DNA of 64,000 nt, from positions 3,410,001-3,474,000 of the forward strand of contig NC_013757.1 of the NCBI RefSeq assembly GCF_000025345.1. Reading direction: 5' to 3'. The translations under genes were made by a program, and so were the position numbers. How positions within the stretch are numbered: position 1 is the stretch's first letter; each line of letters opens with the position of its first letter. Below the pieces are notes generated by a model. The model worked only from the letters and a program-made list of their open reading frames with translations, was not told the origin of the DNA and did no database searches. Below, piece after piece: positions 37,577 to 45,367 of the stretch. Source of the DNA: Geodermatophilus obscurus DSM 43160. GTDB taxonomy: Bacteria; Actinomycetota; Actinomycetes; Mycobacteriales; Geodermatophilaceae.

Positions 37577-37667
37577 GTCGACCTCCACATGGGCCAAAGC
37601 CAAGAACCCGACGGCGGTGCCCGCCGTCGGTGACACCGAGGATACGAGCCCTCCGACGGGTGCGAAA

Positions 37668-37689
37668 GGCGAGCCGCTCCGGGCTCGCC
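37668..37689 (-). terminator. Hairpin downstream of dinB
   Basis: GGCGAGCC (37668-37675) and GGCTCGCC (37682-37689) pair perfectly around six bases. It lies between dinB and the DUF3040 gene, about 150 bp after the dinB stop, and is a plausible terminator. Confidence 0.55.
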
Positions 37690-37837
37690 GTGATCACCCC
37701 GGTGGGTGGCCCACGGCCTCGGCGGGGAGACGAACGGGGTGCGGCCGGAGTTCCCGCCACCCGGTCGGAGACCACCTCGTCGGGTGCCGCGCGCCGACGG
37801 TGCCGCGGGTCCGGCGGCGCGGGTCAGGGGGCACGGG

Positions 37838-39046
37838 TCAGGGGGCGCGCTGCCCGTCCGGGTGCAGCAGCGTCGCCGGGCGGACCGCACCGGCGCCGAA
37901 CCGGCGGGCGGCCCGGTCGGCGGCCAGCTCGGCCTCCCGGCGGCCGCGCTCCCGGGCGCCCAGCTCCAGCTGCCGCGGGGTCGACCCGGCCCGCACCAGG
38001 CGTTCGGCGCGCACGCCGACCAGCCGGATGCGGGCACGGTCCAGGCCGAGGGCGTCGAAGAGGGCGCGGGCGGTGTCGTAGACCTCCTGCCCGACGTCGG
38101 TGGCGACGTCGAGGGTGCGGCTGCGGGTGATCGTGGCGAAGTCGGCGAAGCGGACCTTGATCGTCACCGTGCGGGCCAACCAGCCGCCCGAGCGCAGCCG
38201 GCCCGCCGTCCGCTCGGAGAGCCGCAGCAGCTCCCGGTGGATGACGGCGGGGTCGTCGACGTCGGTGCCGAAGGTCTCCTCGTGCCCGGTCGACCGCTCC
38301 GGCTCGTCGGGCACCACCCGTCGCGGGTCGCGCCCCCAGGACAGCTCGTGCAGGTGCGCGCCGGCCGCCGGGCCCACCGCCCGCTGCAGCGTGCGGACCG
38401 GCACGTGCGCCAGGTCGCCGACGGTGCGCAGCCCCAGCCGCAGCAGCACCTCCTCGGTCCTGGCGCCCACCCCCCACAGCGCGCCGACCGGCAGCGGGTG
38501 CAGGAACGCCATGACCTCGGCCGGCCGGACGACCAGCAGCCCGTCGGGCTTGGCGGCGGTGGAGGCGAGCTTGGCCACGAACTTGGTGCCGGCCACGCCG
38601 ACCGAGCAGGTGATGCCCTGCTCGTCGAAGACGCGGGCGCGCAGGTACTCGCCGATCGCGACCGCGTCGCCCAGCCGCCGCCCGGCGCCCGAGACGTCGA
38701 GGAACGCCTCGTCCAGGCTCAGCGGCTCGACCAGCGGCGTGATCGAGCGGAACAGCGCCATGACCGAGCGGGACACCTCGGCGTAGAGCGCCACGTCCCC
38801 CGGCAGCACCGTCGCCGTGGGGCACAGCCGCAGCGCGCGGGAGGTGGGCATCGCCGCGTGCACCCCGTAGCGGCGCGCCTCGTACGTGGCCGAGGTGACC
38901 ACCCCGCGGTTGCCGGCGCCGCCCACGATCACCGGCGTCCCGGCCAGCTCCGGCCGGCGGCGCACCTCGACGCTGGCGAAGAACGCGTCCATGTCGACGT
39001 GCAGCACGGTGCAGCCCGCGGCACGGGACGACGACCCCGACGACAC
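37838..39046 (-). CDS. dinB: DNA polymerase IV (Y family)
   Basis: 402 residues. Translesion polymerase: VLHVDMDAFFASVE (14-27) and SLDEAFLDV hold the catalytic carboxylates, followed by thumb, GVGARTEEVLLRLGL helix-hairpin-helix and little-finger domains. The C-terminus is Arg-rich and lacks a clear beta-clamp motif. A perfect LexA box lies 16 bp upstream of the start, so it is SOS-induced. It stands alone, apart from dnaE2 12 kb away. Confidence 0.95.
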   Translation of the reverse strand: MSSGSSSRAAGCTVLHVDMDAFFASVEVRRRPELAGTPVIVGGAGNRGVVTSATYEARRYGVHAAMPTSRALRLCPTATVLPGDVALYAEVSRSVMALFRSITPLVEPLSLDEAFLDVSGAGRRLGDAVAIGEYLRARVFDEQGITCSVGVAGTKFVAKLASTAAKPDGLLVVRPAEVMAFLHPLPVGALWGVGARTEEVLLRLGLRTVGDLAHVPVRTLQRAVGPAAGAHLHELSWGRDPRRVVPDEPERSTGHEETFGTDVDDPAVIHRELLRLSERTAGRLRSGGWLARTVTIKVRFADFATITRSRTLDVATDVGQEVYDTARALFDALGLDRARIRLVGVRAERLVRAGSTPRQLELGARERGRREAELAADRAARRFGAGAVRPATLLHPDGQRAP

Positions 39047-39061
39047 CCGAACCCCCCGACC

Positions 39062-39077
39062 TCGAACGCGTGTTCGA
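39062..39077 (-). promoter_or_regulatory. LexA (SOS) box upstream of dinB
   Basis: TCGAAC-GCGT-GTTCGA is a perfect palindrome of the actinobacterial/Gram-positive LexA operator type (CGAAC-N4-GTTCG). It lies 16-31 bp upstream of dinB, overlapping any promoter there. It is also 185 bp from the divergent GGAD-repeat gene, which it could influence. Confidence 0.88.
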
Positions 39078-39261
39078 CCCGAGGGAGGACGCTAACGCCC
39101 GCGGCACTGCCGCGGCACCTCGACGCGGCACCGTGACCGAGCTGTTGCCCGGCTGCGTCGCCGCTGGTCGGGGCAGGTGTGTGAGAGCAGGACGGGCGAG
39201 GTACAGCACCCCCGGAGGGCCGCCGGCCGGCGGCCCGGACCCGACGTGATGGGGAGACCCC

Positions 39262-39528
39262 ATGGCTCTCGACGACGACGACATGACCAGCACCGAGGGC
39301 CACGGCCCGGCCGACGGCGGTGCCGCCGGCGGTGGTTCGGACGGCGGCGCGGACGGCGGGGCCGACAGCGGCGCCGGCCACGGCCCGGCTGACGGCGGAG
39401 CCGCCGGTGGCGGTTCGGACGGCGGTGCCGATGGTGGCGCGGACGGCGGTGCCGATGGCGGTGCGGACGGCGGTGCGGACGGCGGCGCCGACGGTGGTGC
39501 CGACGGCGGCGCGGACGGTTCCGCCTGA
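39262..39528 (+). CDS. Small acidic GGAD-repeat peptide
   Basis: 88 residues. A leader-like start MALDDDDMTSTE is followed by a 26-residue block (13-38) starting GHGPADGG, repeated from 39, which then runs into eight consecutive DGGA units ending DGSA. There are no hydrophobic residues after position 8. The repeats use mixed synonymous codons (GGC/GGT, GCC/GCG, GAC/GAT), so the protein sequence, not DNA slippage, seems to be kept. GGGGAGA precedes the ATG. A JmjC-like oxygenase gene follows at once. I do not recognise a named family; a modified peptide or a repetitive substrate of that enzyme is my inference. Confidence 0.75.
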   Translation: MALDDDDMTSTEGHGPADGGAAGGGSDGGADGGADSGAGHGPADGGAAGGGSDGGADGGADGGADGGADGGADGGADGGADGGADGSA

Positions 39529-40835
39529 CCGAGGACCCCACCGCCCAGGGCCGGCCGGGCGACCGGCCGGCCCTGGGTCGGTGCACCGCTCTCGACCCGC
39601 GGGTCTTCGCCGAGGAGTACTGGGCCCGCCGGCCGCTGCTGACCCGCGCCGAGGAGACGGGCGGCTCCTTCGCCGACCTGCTCGACCTCGCCGCGGTCGA
39701 CGAGCTGCTGTCCCGCCGCGGGCTGCGCACCCCGTTCCTGCGGATCGCCAAGGACGGCGCGGTCGTCGACCCCAAGCGCTTCACCACGTCCGGCGGCGCC
39801 GGCGCCGAGGTCGCCGACCAGGTCTCCTCCGACGCGGTGCTGCGGCTGTTCGCCGACGGCAGCACCGTCGTCCTGCAGGGTTTGCACCGGCTGTGGCCGC
39901 CGCTGATCGAGTTCGCCGACCAGCTGGCCGCCGACCTCGGCCACCCCACGCAGGTCAACGCCTACGTCACCCCGCCGTCCTCGCGCGGCTTCTCCCCGCA
40001 CTACGACGTCCACGACGTCTTCGTCCTGCAGGTGGCCGGCGAGAAGCGCTGGCGCATCCACGAGCCGGTGCTGACCGACCCGCTGCGCACCCAGCCGTGG
40101 AACGAGCGGGGCGCCGCGGTGGCCGCCGCCGCCGAGCGCGAGCCGCTGATCGACGCGGTGCTGCGCCCCGGCGACGCCCTCTACCTGCCACGCGGCTACC
40201 TGCACTCGGCGACCGCGCTCGGCGCCATCAGCGCGCACCTGACCGTCGGCATCCACTCGGTGACCCGGTGGGCGGCCGCGGAGTCCGCCCTGGACCTGGT
40301 CCGCGTGCTCGCCACGGAGGACCCGCAGCTGCGCCGCTCGCTGCCGCTGGGCGTCGACCTCGCCGACCCGGCCGCGGTCGCCGACGACGTCGCGACGGTC
40401 GTCACCGCGCTGAAGGGCTGGCTGGACCGCGTCGATCCCGCCGAGGTCGCCGACCGGCTGCGGGCCCGCACCTGGTCGCAGGTCCGCCCGGAGCCGGTGG
40501 CCCCGCTGGCCCAGGCGACCGCGGCGGCCGCCCTCTCCCCCGACACCGTGCTCCGGCTGCGCCGCCGCCTGCGCTGCCAGCTGCGCGAGGCCGCCGACGG
40601 ACGGGTCACCCTGGTCGCGGGACGACGGTCCCTGGAGCTGCCCGCCGAGACGCGGCCGGCGGTGGCCGGGCTGCTGGCCGCCGGCGAGCTCAAGGTCGCC
40701 GACCTGCCCGGGCTCGACCCCGCCGACCAGCTCACCCTGGGTCGGCGGCTGGTGACCGAGTCGATCGCCACCGTGCCCGGTGCGACCGCGGAGGACCATG
40801 GGGGGCGTGAGCGCGCGCCCGGGAACGGATCGTGA
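39525..40835 (+). CDS. JmjC/cupin domain Fe(II)/2-oxoglutarate oxygenase
   Basis: 436 residues if started at CTG 39525. Similar in layout to the ribosomal oxygenase YcfD/RoxA family: the iron ligands are H159 and D161 in SPHYDVHD and H227 in YLPRGYLHSATA; FVLQVAGEKRWRIHEP is the cupin strand after HxD. A C-terminal winged-helix-like part follows. The frame contains no ATG, GTG or TTG before 39837, inside the oxygenase fold. CTG 39525 overlaps the stop of the GGAD gene as CTGA, like the GTGA overlaps elsewhere, and is the best start. Such enzymes hydroxylate protein side chains; the neighbouring Asp-rich peptide is an obvious candidate substrate. Confidence 0.85.
   Translation: MTEDPTAQGRPGDRPALGRCTALDPRVFAEEYWARRPLLTRAEETGGSFADLLDLAAVDELLSRRGLRTPFLRIAKDGAVVDPKRFTTSGGAGAEVADQVSSDAVLRLFADGSTVVLQGLHRLWPPLIEFADQLAADLGHPTQVNAYVTPPSSRGFSPHYDVHDVFVLQVAGEKRWRIHEPVLTDPLRTQPWNERGAAVAAAAEREPLIDAVLRPGDALYLPRGYLHSATALGAISAHLTVGIHSVTRWAAAESALDLVRVLATEDPQLRRSLPLGVDLADPAAVADDVATVVTALKGWLDRVDPAEVADRLRARTWSQVRPEPVAPLAQATAAAALSPDTVLRLRRRLRCQLREAADGRVTLVAGRRSLELPAETRPAVAGLLAAGELKVADLPGLDPADQLTLGRRLVTESIATVPGATAEDHGGRERAPGNGS
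39544..39577 (+). other. 15-bp hairpin with GCGA tetraloop after the GGAD gene
   Basis: CCCAGGGCCGGCCGG (39544-39558) and its exact complement at 39563-39577 enclose the GNRA loop GCGA. It starts 16 bases after the GGAD stop codon and lies inside the 5' end of the oxygenase frame. It could act as a partial terminator or 3' stabiliser giving more peptide than enzyme. Confidence 0.7.
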
Positions 40836-40854
40836 GCCGGCCGGACCCCGTCAC

Positions 40855-40935
40855 GTGACCGAGCTCGCGAGGTCACCCGAGAGCACGGCACCGCCGACTC
40901 CGGCCCGTCCGAGCGCCGGCGAGGAGGGGCTGTGA
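40855..40935 (+). CDS. 26-codon leader ORF before the sucrase/ferredoxin-like gene
   Basis: GTGACC, 10 bases, GGTCAC opens the ORF as a hairpin. The peptide begins VTELARSPESTAPP and ends PSAGEEGL. Its GAGGAGG is the ribosome binding site for the next gene and its TGA overlaps that gene's GTG. It starts 20 bp after the oxygenase stop. Same length as the copies at 625 and 54484. Confidence 0.55.
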   Translation: MTELARSPESTAPPTPARPSAGEEGL

Positions 40936-41873
40936 GCGCGCCCCCCGACTTCTGCCGGGTCGCCGCGGCACCCGGGCTCCCGGCGGGCCGGCTCGACGAG
41001 GACCGCTGCTCGGTGCAGGCCCTGGTCCGCGGCGACTCCGGCGTGGCCACCGCGTCCCCGGCGCAGCGCTGGCTGCTGGTGGAGCAGCCGGGCCCGTGGG
41101 GCATGGACGCCCTGACGCAGTCCCGCTTCGACCCGGCCGTCGCGCCGCGACTGGCGCACCGGGCGCGGGCCGAGGGCGTGCGGGTGCTGCTGGTCCGCCG
41201 TCCCGGCGACCGGCTGGCCGACTCGCAGCGGCGCTGGGCCTACGTCGACGGCCGGCCCGGCGCCGAAGGCGTGTGGTGGTCGGTCCGCGGCACCGACGCC
41301 GAGCTGGTCGACGTCCCCTGGGACGGATCGGTGGGGACACGCACCGACGACCCGCTCTACCTGGTGTGCGCGCACGGCGGGCACGACGCGTGCTGCGCGC
41401 TGCGCGGCCGGCCGCTGGCCCGGACGATGCCCACCGACGACGTCTGGGAGTGCAGCCACCTGGGCGGCTGCCGGTTCGCCAGCAACGTGCTCGTGCTGCC
41501 GCACGGCTGCTACTACGGGCAGGTGCCCGACGACGGCGCCGAGCTGGTCGCCGCGCACGCCGCCGGCCGGGTCGCGCTGCCCTGGCTGCGGGGCCGGTCG
41601 GGGGTGCCCGCGCCGGTGCAGGCGGCCCAGCACACCGCCCGCGCGGAGCTCGCGCTGCTCGGCGTCGACGACCTGCCGCCGCGCGACGTGCGCCGGCTGA
41701 CCCCTGCCGGGGTGGACGTCGAGCGGTGGGTGGTCACCCTCGCCGGGCCGGACGGCGACGTGGTCACCGAGGTCGAGAGCCGTCCGTCGCAGGAGTCGGC
41801 GCCGCTGACCTGCCGGGCGGTGCACCCCGCGCACGGCCGCACCTGGCACGTGCGGCTGCTCTCCGGCGTCTGA
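40932..41873 (+). CDS. Sucrase/ferredoxin-like family protein
   Basis: 313 residues. The thioredoxin-like ferredoxin family (Suc_Fer-like): Cys8 and Cys26 lie in FCRV and DRCSVQ, CAHGGHDACCALRGRP follows, and CSHLGGCRFASNVLVLP is the clearest signature. It would bind an iron-sulfur cluster or act in electron transfer; the substrate is unknown. GTG 40932 overlaps the leader stop. The order peptide, oxygenase, this gene, suggests a functional unit. Confidence 0.88.
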   Translation: MSAPPDFCRVAAAPGLPAGRLDEDRCSVQALVRGDSGVATASPAQRWLLVEQPGPWGMDALTQSRFDPAVAPRLAHRARAEGVRVLLVRRPGDRLADSQRRWAYVDGRPGAEGVWWSVRGTDAELVDVPWDGSVGTRTDDPLYLVCAHGGHDACCALRGRPLARTMPTDDVWECSHLGGCRFASNVLVLPHGCYYGQVPDDGAELVAAHAAGRVALPWLRGRSGVPAPVQAAQHTARAELALLGVDDLPPRDVRRLTPAGVDVERWVVTLAGPDGDVVTEVESRPSQESAPLTCRAVHPAHGRTWHVRLLSGV

Positions 41874-41885
41874 GCTCCCCGGGGG

Positions 41886-43130
41886 TCAGGCCCCGGCGCC
41901 GCCCGAGGCGGGCCCGAGGGCACCGTGCGCGACCAGCGTCTCGTACACCTGTGTCGCCAGGGCCCCGAGCTGGTCCTCGTCGGGTCTGCTGTTCAGGGCC
42001 ATGGCGATGATCAGCCCCGACTCCGGGAAGTAGGCGTGCAGGAGGCGGAAGCCGAGCGTCTCGCCCTCGTAGAACCAGAAGGTGCCCAGGGCGTCGGTCA
42101 TCTGGGCGACCCCCAGGCCGAAGCCCCTCGGGTCGTCGGGGCCCGTCGCCTCGATGGGCTCCCCCGTCGCCGTCGAGACCAGGCTGAGGAGCTCGGCCTG
42201 CTGCTGCGGCGGCAGCAGCCACCCGTCGTACAGGGCGCGCTCCCACCGGGTCAGGTCGGCCGTCGTGCTCAGGATGGCGCCTGCGCCGCGCGCCCAGGAC
42301 AGCGAGGTCCGGCTGACGTCCTGTCCTCTCAGCGGGGACAGCTCGGGCTCGTCGGTCCGGGTGTAGTAGCCGGCCGGCATGCGGTCGGCGATCCCCGGGG
42401 GGTGGAGGTGCGAGCGGTAGTAGGTGTCCCGGAGTCCCAACGGGACCAGGAGCCGGGCGGAGAGCTGGTTGGCGTAACCGGTCCCGGTCACCCGCTCGAT
42501 GATCATCTCGGCCAGGACGTAGTTGGTGTTCGAGTAGCTGTACCCGGAGGTGGCCGGCGCCGCGACCGCGTAGCCGACCAGCTCCTCCGGGGTGAACTCC
42601 CGGAGCGGGTCGGCGGCCTGGGCGGTGAGGAAGGCCGGCTGGTCGTCGTAGGTGGGGATGCCGCTGGTCATGTCCAGCAGCCGCCGGATGGGGACGTCGT
42701 GCCACTGCGGGTACTGCGGCAACCACCGGCTGACGGGGTCGTCGATCGAGAGGCGGCGCTCCGCCTCCAGCTGCAGCAGCAGCACCGAGGTGAACGCCTT
42801 GGTGTTGCTGCCGATCTGCCAGAGGGCGTCCCGCTGCACCGGCACCGATCCGCCGAACTCGGTGGTCCCGGCGGTGACGTCGATCGTCTCCAGCCGGTCC
42901 GGGAGGCTGACGCTCAGCCCGGCGGCCGAGACGTGCTCGGGCTCGCCGCGCGCCCGGAGGTACCCCGCGAGGTCGTCCCGCAGGTCCGCCACCAGAGCCG
43001 GGGCGGCGCCGACGTCCGCTCCCACCGGAGCGGCGGGCGGGGCCGCTGCGGCACCGGGGGCGAGCAGGACGGTCGTCAGCACCGTCGCCACGAGGGCCGT
43101 GGGGACGGATCGTGCTCGTCTGGCGGTCAT
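41886..43130 (-). CDS. Secreted serine hydrolase, beta-lactamase/D-Ala carboxypeptidase family
   Basis: 414 residues from ATG 43130. A signal peptide MTARRARSVPTALVATVLTT... ends near an Ala-rich site at about 30. The class C beta-lactamase-like fold shows S-N-T-K in GSNTKAFTS, Y-S-N in YSYSNTNYV and a late GxxHGx-like segment around ETLGFRLLHAY. It may hydrolyse a peptide or ester in the cell wall; no specific substrate is evident. A frame extension upstream precedes the signal peptide and was rejected. Confidence 0.9.
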   Translation of the reverse strand: MTARRARSVPTALVATVLTTVLLAPGAAAAPPAAPVGADVGAAPALVADLRDDLAGYLRARGEPEHVSAAGLSVSLPDRLETIDVTAGTTEFGGSVPVQRDALWQIGSNTKAFTSVLLLQLEAERRLSIDDPVSRWLPQYPQWHDVPIRRLLDMTSGIPTYDDQPAFLTAQAADPLREFTPEELVGYAVAAPATSGYSYSNTNYVLAEMIIERVTGTGYANQLSARLLVPLGLRDTYYRSHLHPPGIADRMPAGYYTRTDEPELSPLRGQDVSRTSLSWARGAGAILSTTADLTRWERALYDGWLLPPQQQAELLSLVSTATGEPIEATGPDDPRGFGLGVAQMTDALGTFWFYEGETLGFRLLHAYFPESGLIIAMALNSRPDEDQLGALATQVYETLVAHGALGPASGGAGA

Positions 43131-43231
43131 GGGGGGACCCCGCCCTGCCGGGACCGGCACGTCCAGCGCCGGTCGCGGGGCACTGTCGTCCCCGCCGCCC
43201 GACGGGTCAACGACCGGCGGCGTCCCCGCGG

Positions 43232-44479
43232 TCAGGCCAGGGCGCGGCCCCGCGCGGCGAGCAGGGGGATGGCCAGCTCGGTCGCGGTGAGTGAGCCGTG
43301 GTAGCCGACCAGCCGGCTCGGGCCGGGCTCCTGCTCGGTCGCGATCAGCGCCCAGGTGCCACGGGCCAGTGCCACGACGTCGCCGATGCGCCCCGCCAGG
43401 TCGTCGTCCACCGGACCGAAGACGCCGCTGGCGATCGCCTCGTCGCGGCCGGCGACCCAGGCCCGCTCACCGAGGACCTCCCGCCACCGCGCCAGCAGGT
43501 CGGCCTCGGCACCGGGCACGGCGTGCAGGTAGCGCGCCCGCGGCTCCCCTGCCAGCAGCCGGACGTTCTCGGTGAGCGCCGGGGTGGCGTCCAGGTCGAG
43601 CCGGGTACCGGCGGGGACGTCGAGCATGCCGTGGTCGGCGGTGACCAGCAGCGCAGCGTCGCCCGGCAACCCGTCGACGACCTGCTCGACGAGCCGGTCG
43701 ACGAGGGCCAGCTGGGCGCGCCAGCTGGCCGAGTCGACGCCGCGCACGTGGCCGGTGAGGTCGAGCTCGGCGGTGTAGCCGTAGACGAGGGTGCGCGGCG
43801 CGGCGGCCAGCGACTCCAGCAGGACGGCGGCCAGGTCACCGGCGCCGACGGTGCCGGTGTAGCGCGCGCCGCGGTAGGCGACGTTCGACAGGCCCGACCC
43901 GCGGAACGCGTAGGGCGCCACAGCGCTGACCTCGACCCCCGCGTCGGCGGCCTGTTCGAAGACGCTGCGCCGCGACATCCACACGGCCGGGTCGGGGTCG
44001 TCGCCCCACTGGACGTGGTTGAGCGTGCGGTCCTCCCCCGGGACGGCGGTCACGAAGCCGAGCACGCCGTGGCTGCCCGGTGGCAGGCCGGTGCCCAGGG
44101 TGGTGAGGCTGACCGGGGTGGTGCTCGGGCAGGGGGCGGAGAGGTCCCCGGCGGGAGTGGCGAGCCCGGCGAGGGTGGGGGCGACGTCCGCGTGTGCGCG
44201 GACCAGGTCGGCGCCCAGCCCGTCGACCAGCAGGACGGCAACCCGGCGGGCGCCGGCCAGCGCGGCGGTGAGGCCGAGCGGGTCGGGCGGCAGGTCCCCG
44301 CGCTGCACCGGGACGCCGAGCGCGGTGGCAGCGCTCGGCAGGACGTCGGCGAGGCTGGCCGTGCCGTAGCGGGGGCGGACCAGGTCGTCGGGGAGTCGGA
44401 GGACCCCGTCCGTGGAAGGACCCACTGCCTCCCACCCGCTCGCAGGCTCTGGCTGGGGCCGAGCGGGCAGAGCCATCAC
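43232..44479 (-). CDS. Alkaline phosphatase superfamily protein (nucleotide pyrophosphatase-like)
   Basis: 415 residues. The metal-dependent phosphatase/phosphodiesterase fold: VAVLLVDGLGADLVR binds the first metal, CPSTTPVSLTTLGTGLPP carries the Thr nucleophile, and LLVTADHGMLDVP supplies metal ligands. The first 30 residues are not family-like: residues 7-27 are encoded by a hairpin element. The GTG at 44479 overlaps the stop of the methyltransferase gene. A start nearer LVRPRYGTASLADVLP would give a normal N-terminus but no ATG or GTG is there. Confidence 0.88.
   Translation of the reverse strand: MMALPARPQPEPASGWEAVGPSTDGVLRLPDDLVRPRYGTASLADVLPSAATALGVPVQRGDLPPDPLGLTAALAGARRVAVLLVDGLGADLVRAHADVAPTLAGLATPAGDLSAPCPSTTPVSLTTLGTGLPPGSHGVLGFVTAVPGEDRTLNHVQWGDDPDPAVWMSRRSVFEQAADAGVEVSAVAPYAFRGSGLSNVAYRGARYTGTVGAGDLAAVLLESLAAAPRTLVYGYTAELDLTGHVRGVDSASWRAQLALVDRLVEQVVDGLPGDAALLVTADHGMLDVPAGTRLDLDATPALTENVRLLAGEPRARYLHAVPGAEADLLARWREVLGERAWVAGRDEAIASGVFGPVDDDLAGRIGDVVALARGTWALIATEQEPGPSRLVGYHGSLTATELAIPLLAARGRALA
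44400..44462 (+). repeat. Hairpin element, copy 9, inside the phosphatase gene
   Basis: AGGACCCCGTCC and GGAAGGACCCAC on the plus strand followed by the loop complement TCGCAGGCTC, opposite in direction to the 3'-end copies. It encodes residues 7-27 of the protein, in a different reading frame from the copy in ftsL. Confidence 0.65.
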
Positions 44480-45234
44480 GGGCGGGTCGCGAGCAGGTGC
44501 AGGCCGGCGGCGACGTCGCGGTAGGGCGAGCTGCCGGCCAGCGCCAGCTCCAGCCGGCGGACCGCCTCGGGGTCGGCGCCGGAGGTGACGTCGAGCAGGT
44601 CGCTGACGACGGAGACGCCGCGCCAGGTGCCCGGCTGCAGCCCGGCGGCCTCGACCAGGGTGATCAGGTCGTCGGGGCTGAACCGGCGACGGGCGGGACG
44701 GCGGGCACGGCGGGGCGCGGGGTCACGGTCCTCGAGCAGGGCGAGGGCCTCGACCGGGTGGCCGGCGACCGCCCGGGCCAGCACCGCGCCGGCCCGGTTG
44801 GCCGAGGCCACGCTGGCGGTGCCGCCGGGGCGCAGGGCGCGGGCCAGCTCGCGCAGCGTGGCGGCGGGATCGTCGACGACCTCGAGCACCGAGTGGCACA
44901 GGGCGAGGTCGTAGCTGCCCTCGCCGGTTTCGCCCGCGGGCACGACCTGGTGCAGCTGGTCGCCGTCGCCCTGCACGCCGCGCACCCGCGCCCCGACGCC
45001 GGCGTTCTCGGCCCGCCGGTTCAGCGTGGCGAGCGCGTCGGCGCTGGGGTCGACCACGGTGACGTCGTGGCCGAGCCGGGCCAGCGGAACGGCGAAGTTG
45101 CCGCTGCCGCCGCCGACGTCGAGGACCTGCAGCGGCCGGCCGGCCGCGACGAGCGGGTCGAGCGCGGCCCAGACGGCGACCGCGCGGGTGGGCAACTGGT
45201 CCGCGGCAGGCGAGATGGGGGCAGACGGCGGCAC
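44476..45234 (-). CDS. Class I SAM-dependent methyltransferase
   Basis: 252 residues. The SAM-binding motif VLDVGGGSGNFAVPLA (37-52) and acidic motif VVDPSADAL follow a short N-terminus; LALCHSVLEVVDDP and LRPGGTASVASANRAG are motifs II-III. A methyltransferase 11-like fold of unknown substrate, coupled by overlap to the phosphatase-like gene, a pair commonly kept together in actinobacteria. Confidence 0.88.
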   Translation of the reverse strand: MPPSAPISPAADQLPTRAVAVWAALDPLVAAGRPLQVLDVGGGSGNFAVPLARLGHDVTVVDPSADALATLNRRAENAGVGARVRGVQGDGDQLHQVVPAGETGEGSYDLALCHSVLEVVDDPAATLRELARALRPGGTASVASANRAGAVLARAVAGHPVEALALLEDRDPAPRRARRPARRRFSPDDLITLVEAAGLQPGTWRGVSVVSDLLDVTSGADPEAVRRLELALAGSSPYRDVAAGLHLLATRP

Positions 45235-45312
45235 CCGTCGGAGCCTAGTGGCGGTCGGTGCCGCGCACCGGTCCGCTCACGGGACTGCGTCGGGGGGCGG
45301 TGGCACCGGGCG

Positions 45313-45367
45313 CCGAGTGGCCCCTGCAGGGTCGCGCCGCGAGCCTGCGCGCGGTGGTCCCTCCTCA
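45313..45367 (-). repeat. Hairpin element, copy 10 (3' of the PhnB-like gene)
   Basis: A shortened copy. The loop GAGCCTGCGC and the flank GGTCCCTCCTCA abut the minus-strand stop codon, and GGCCCCTGCAGGG is the left arm. The right outer arm is missing, so only the inner stem can form. Confidence 0.6.

Noticed and set aside
39525..39577. Programmed -1 frameshift joining the GGAD peptide to the oxygenase
   Set aside because: The frames are in -1 relation and a strong hairpin follows, but no slippery heptamer precedes the stop and the hairpin is too far after it.
39320..40810. A 496-codon frame overlapping the GGAD peptide and oxygenase
   Set aside because: The oxygenase motifs (HxD...H) lie in the other frame; this one is Arg/Pro/Ala-rich shadow sequence.
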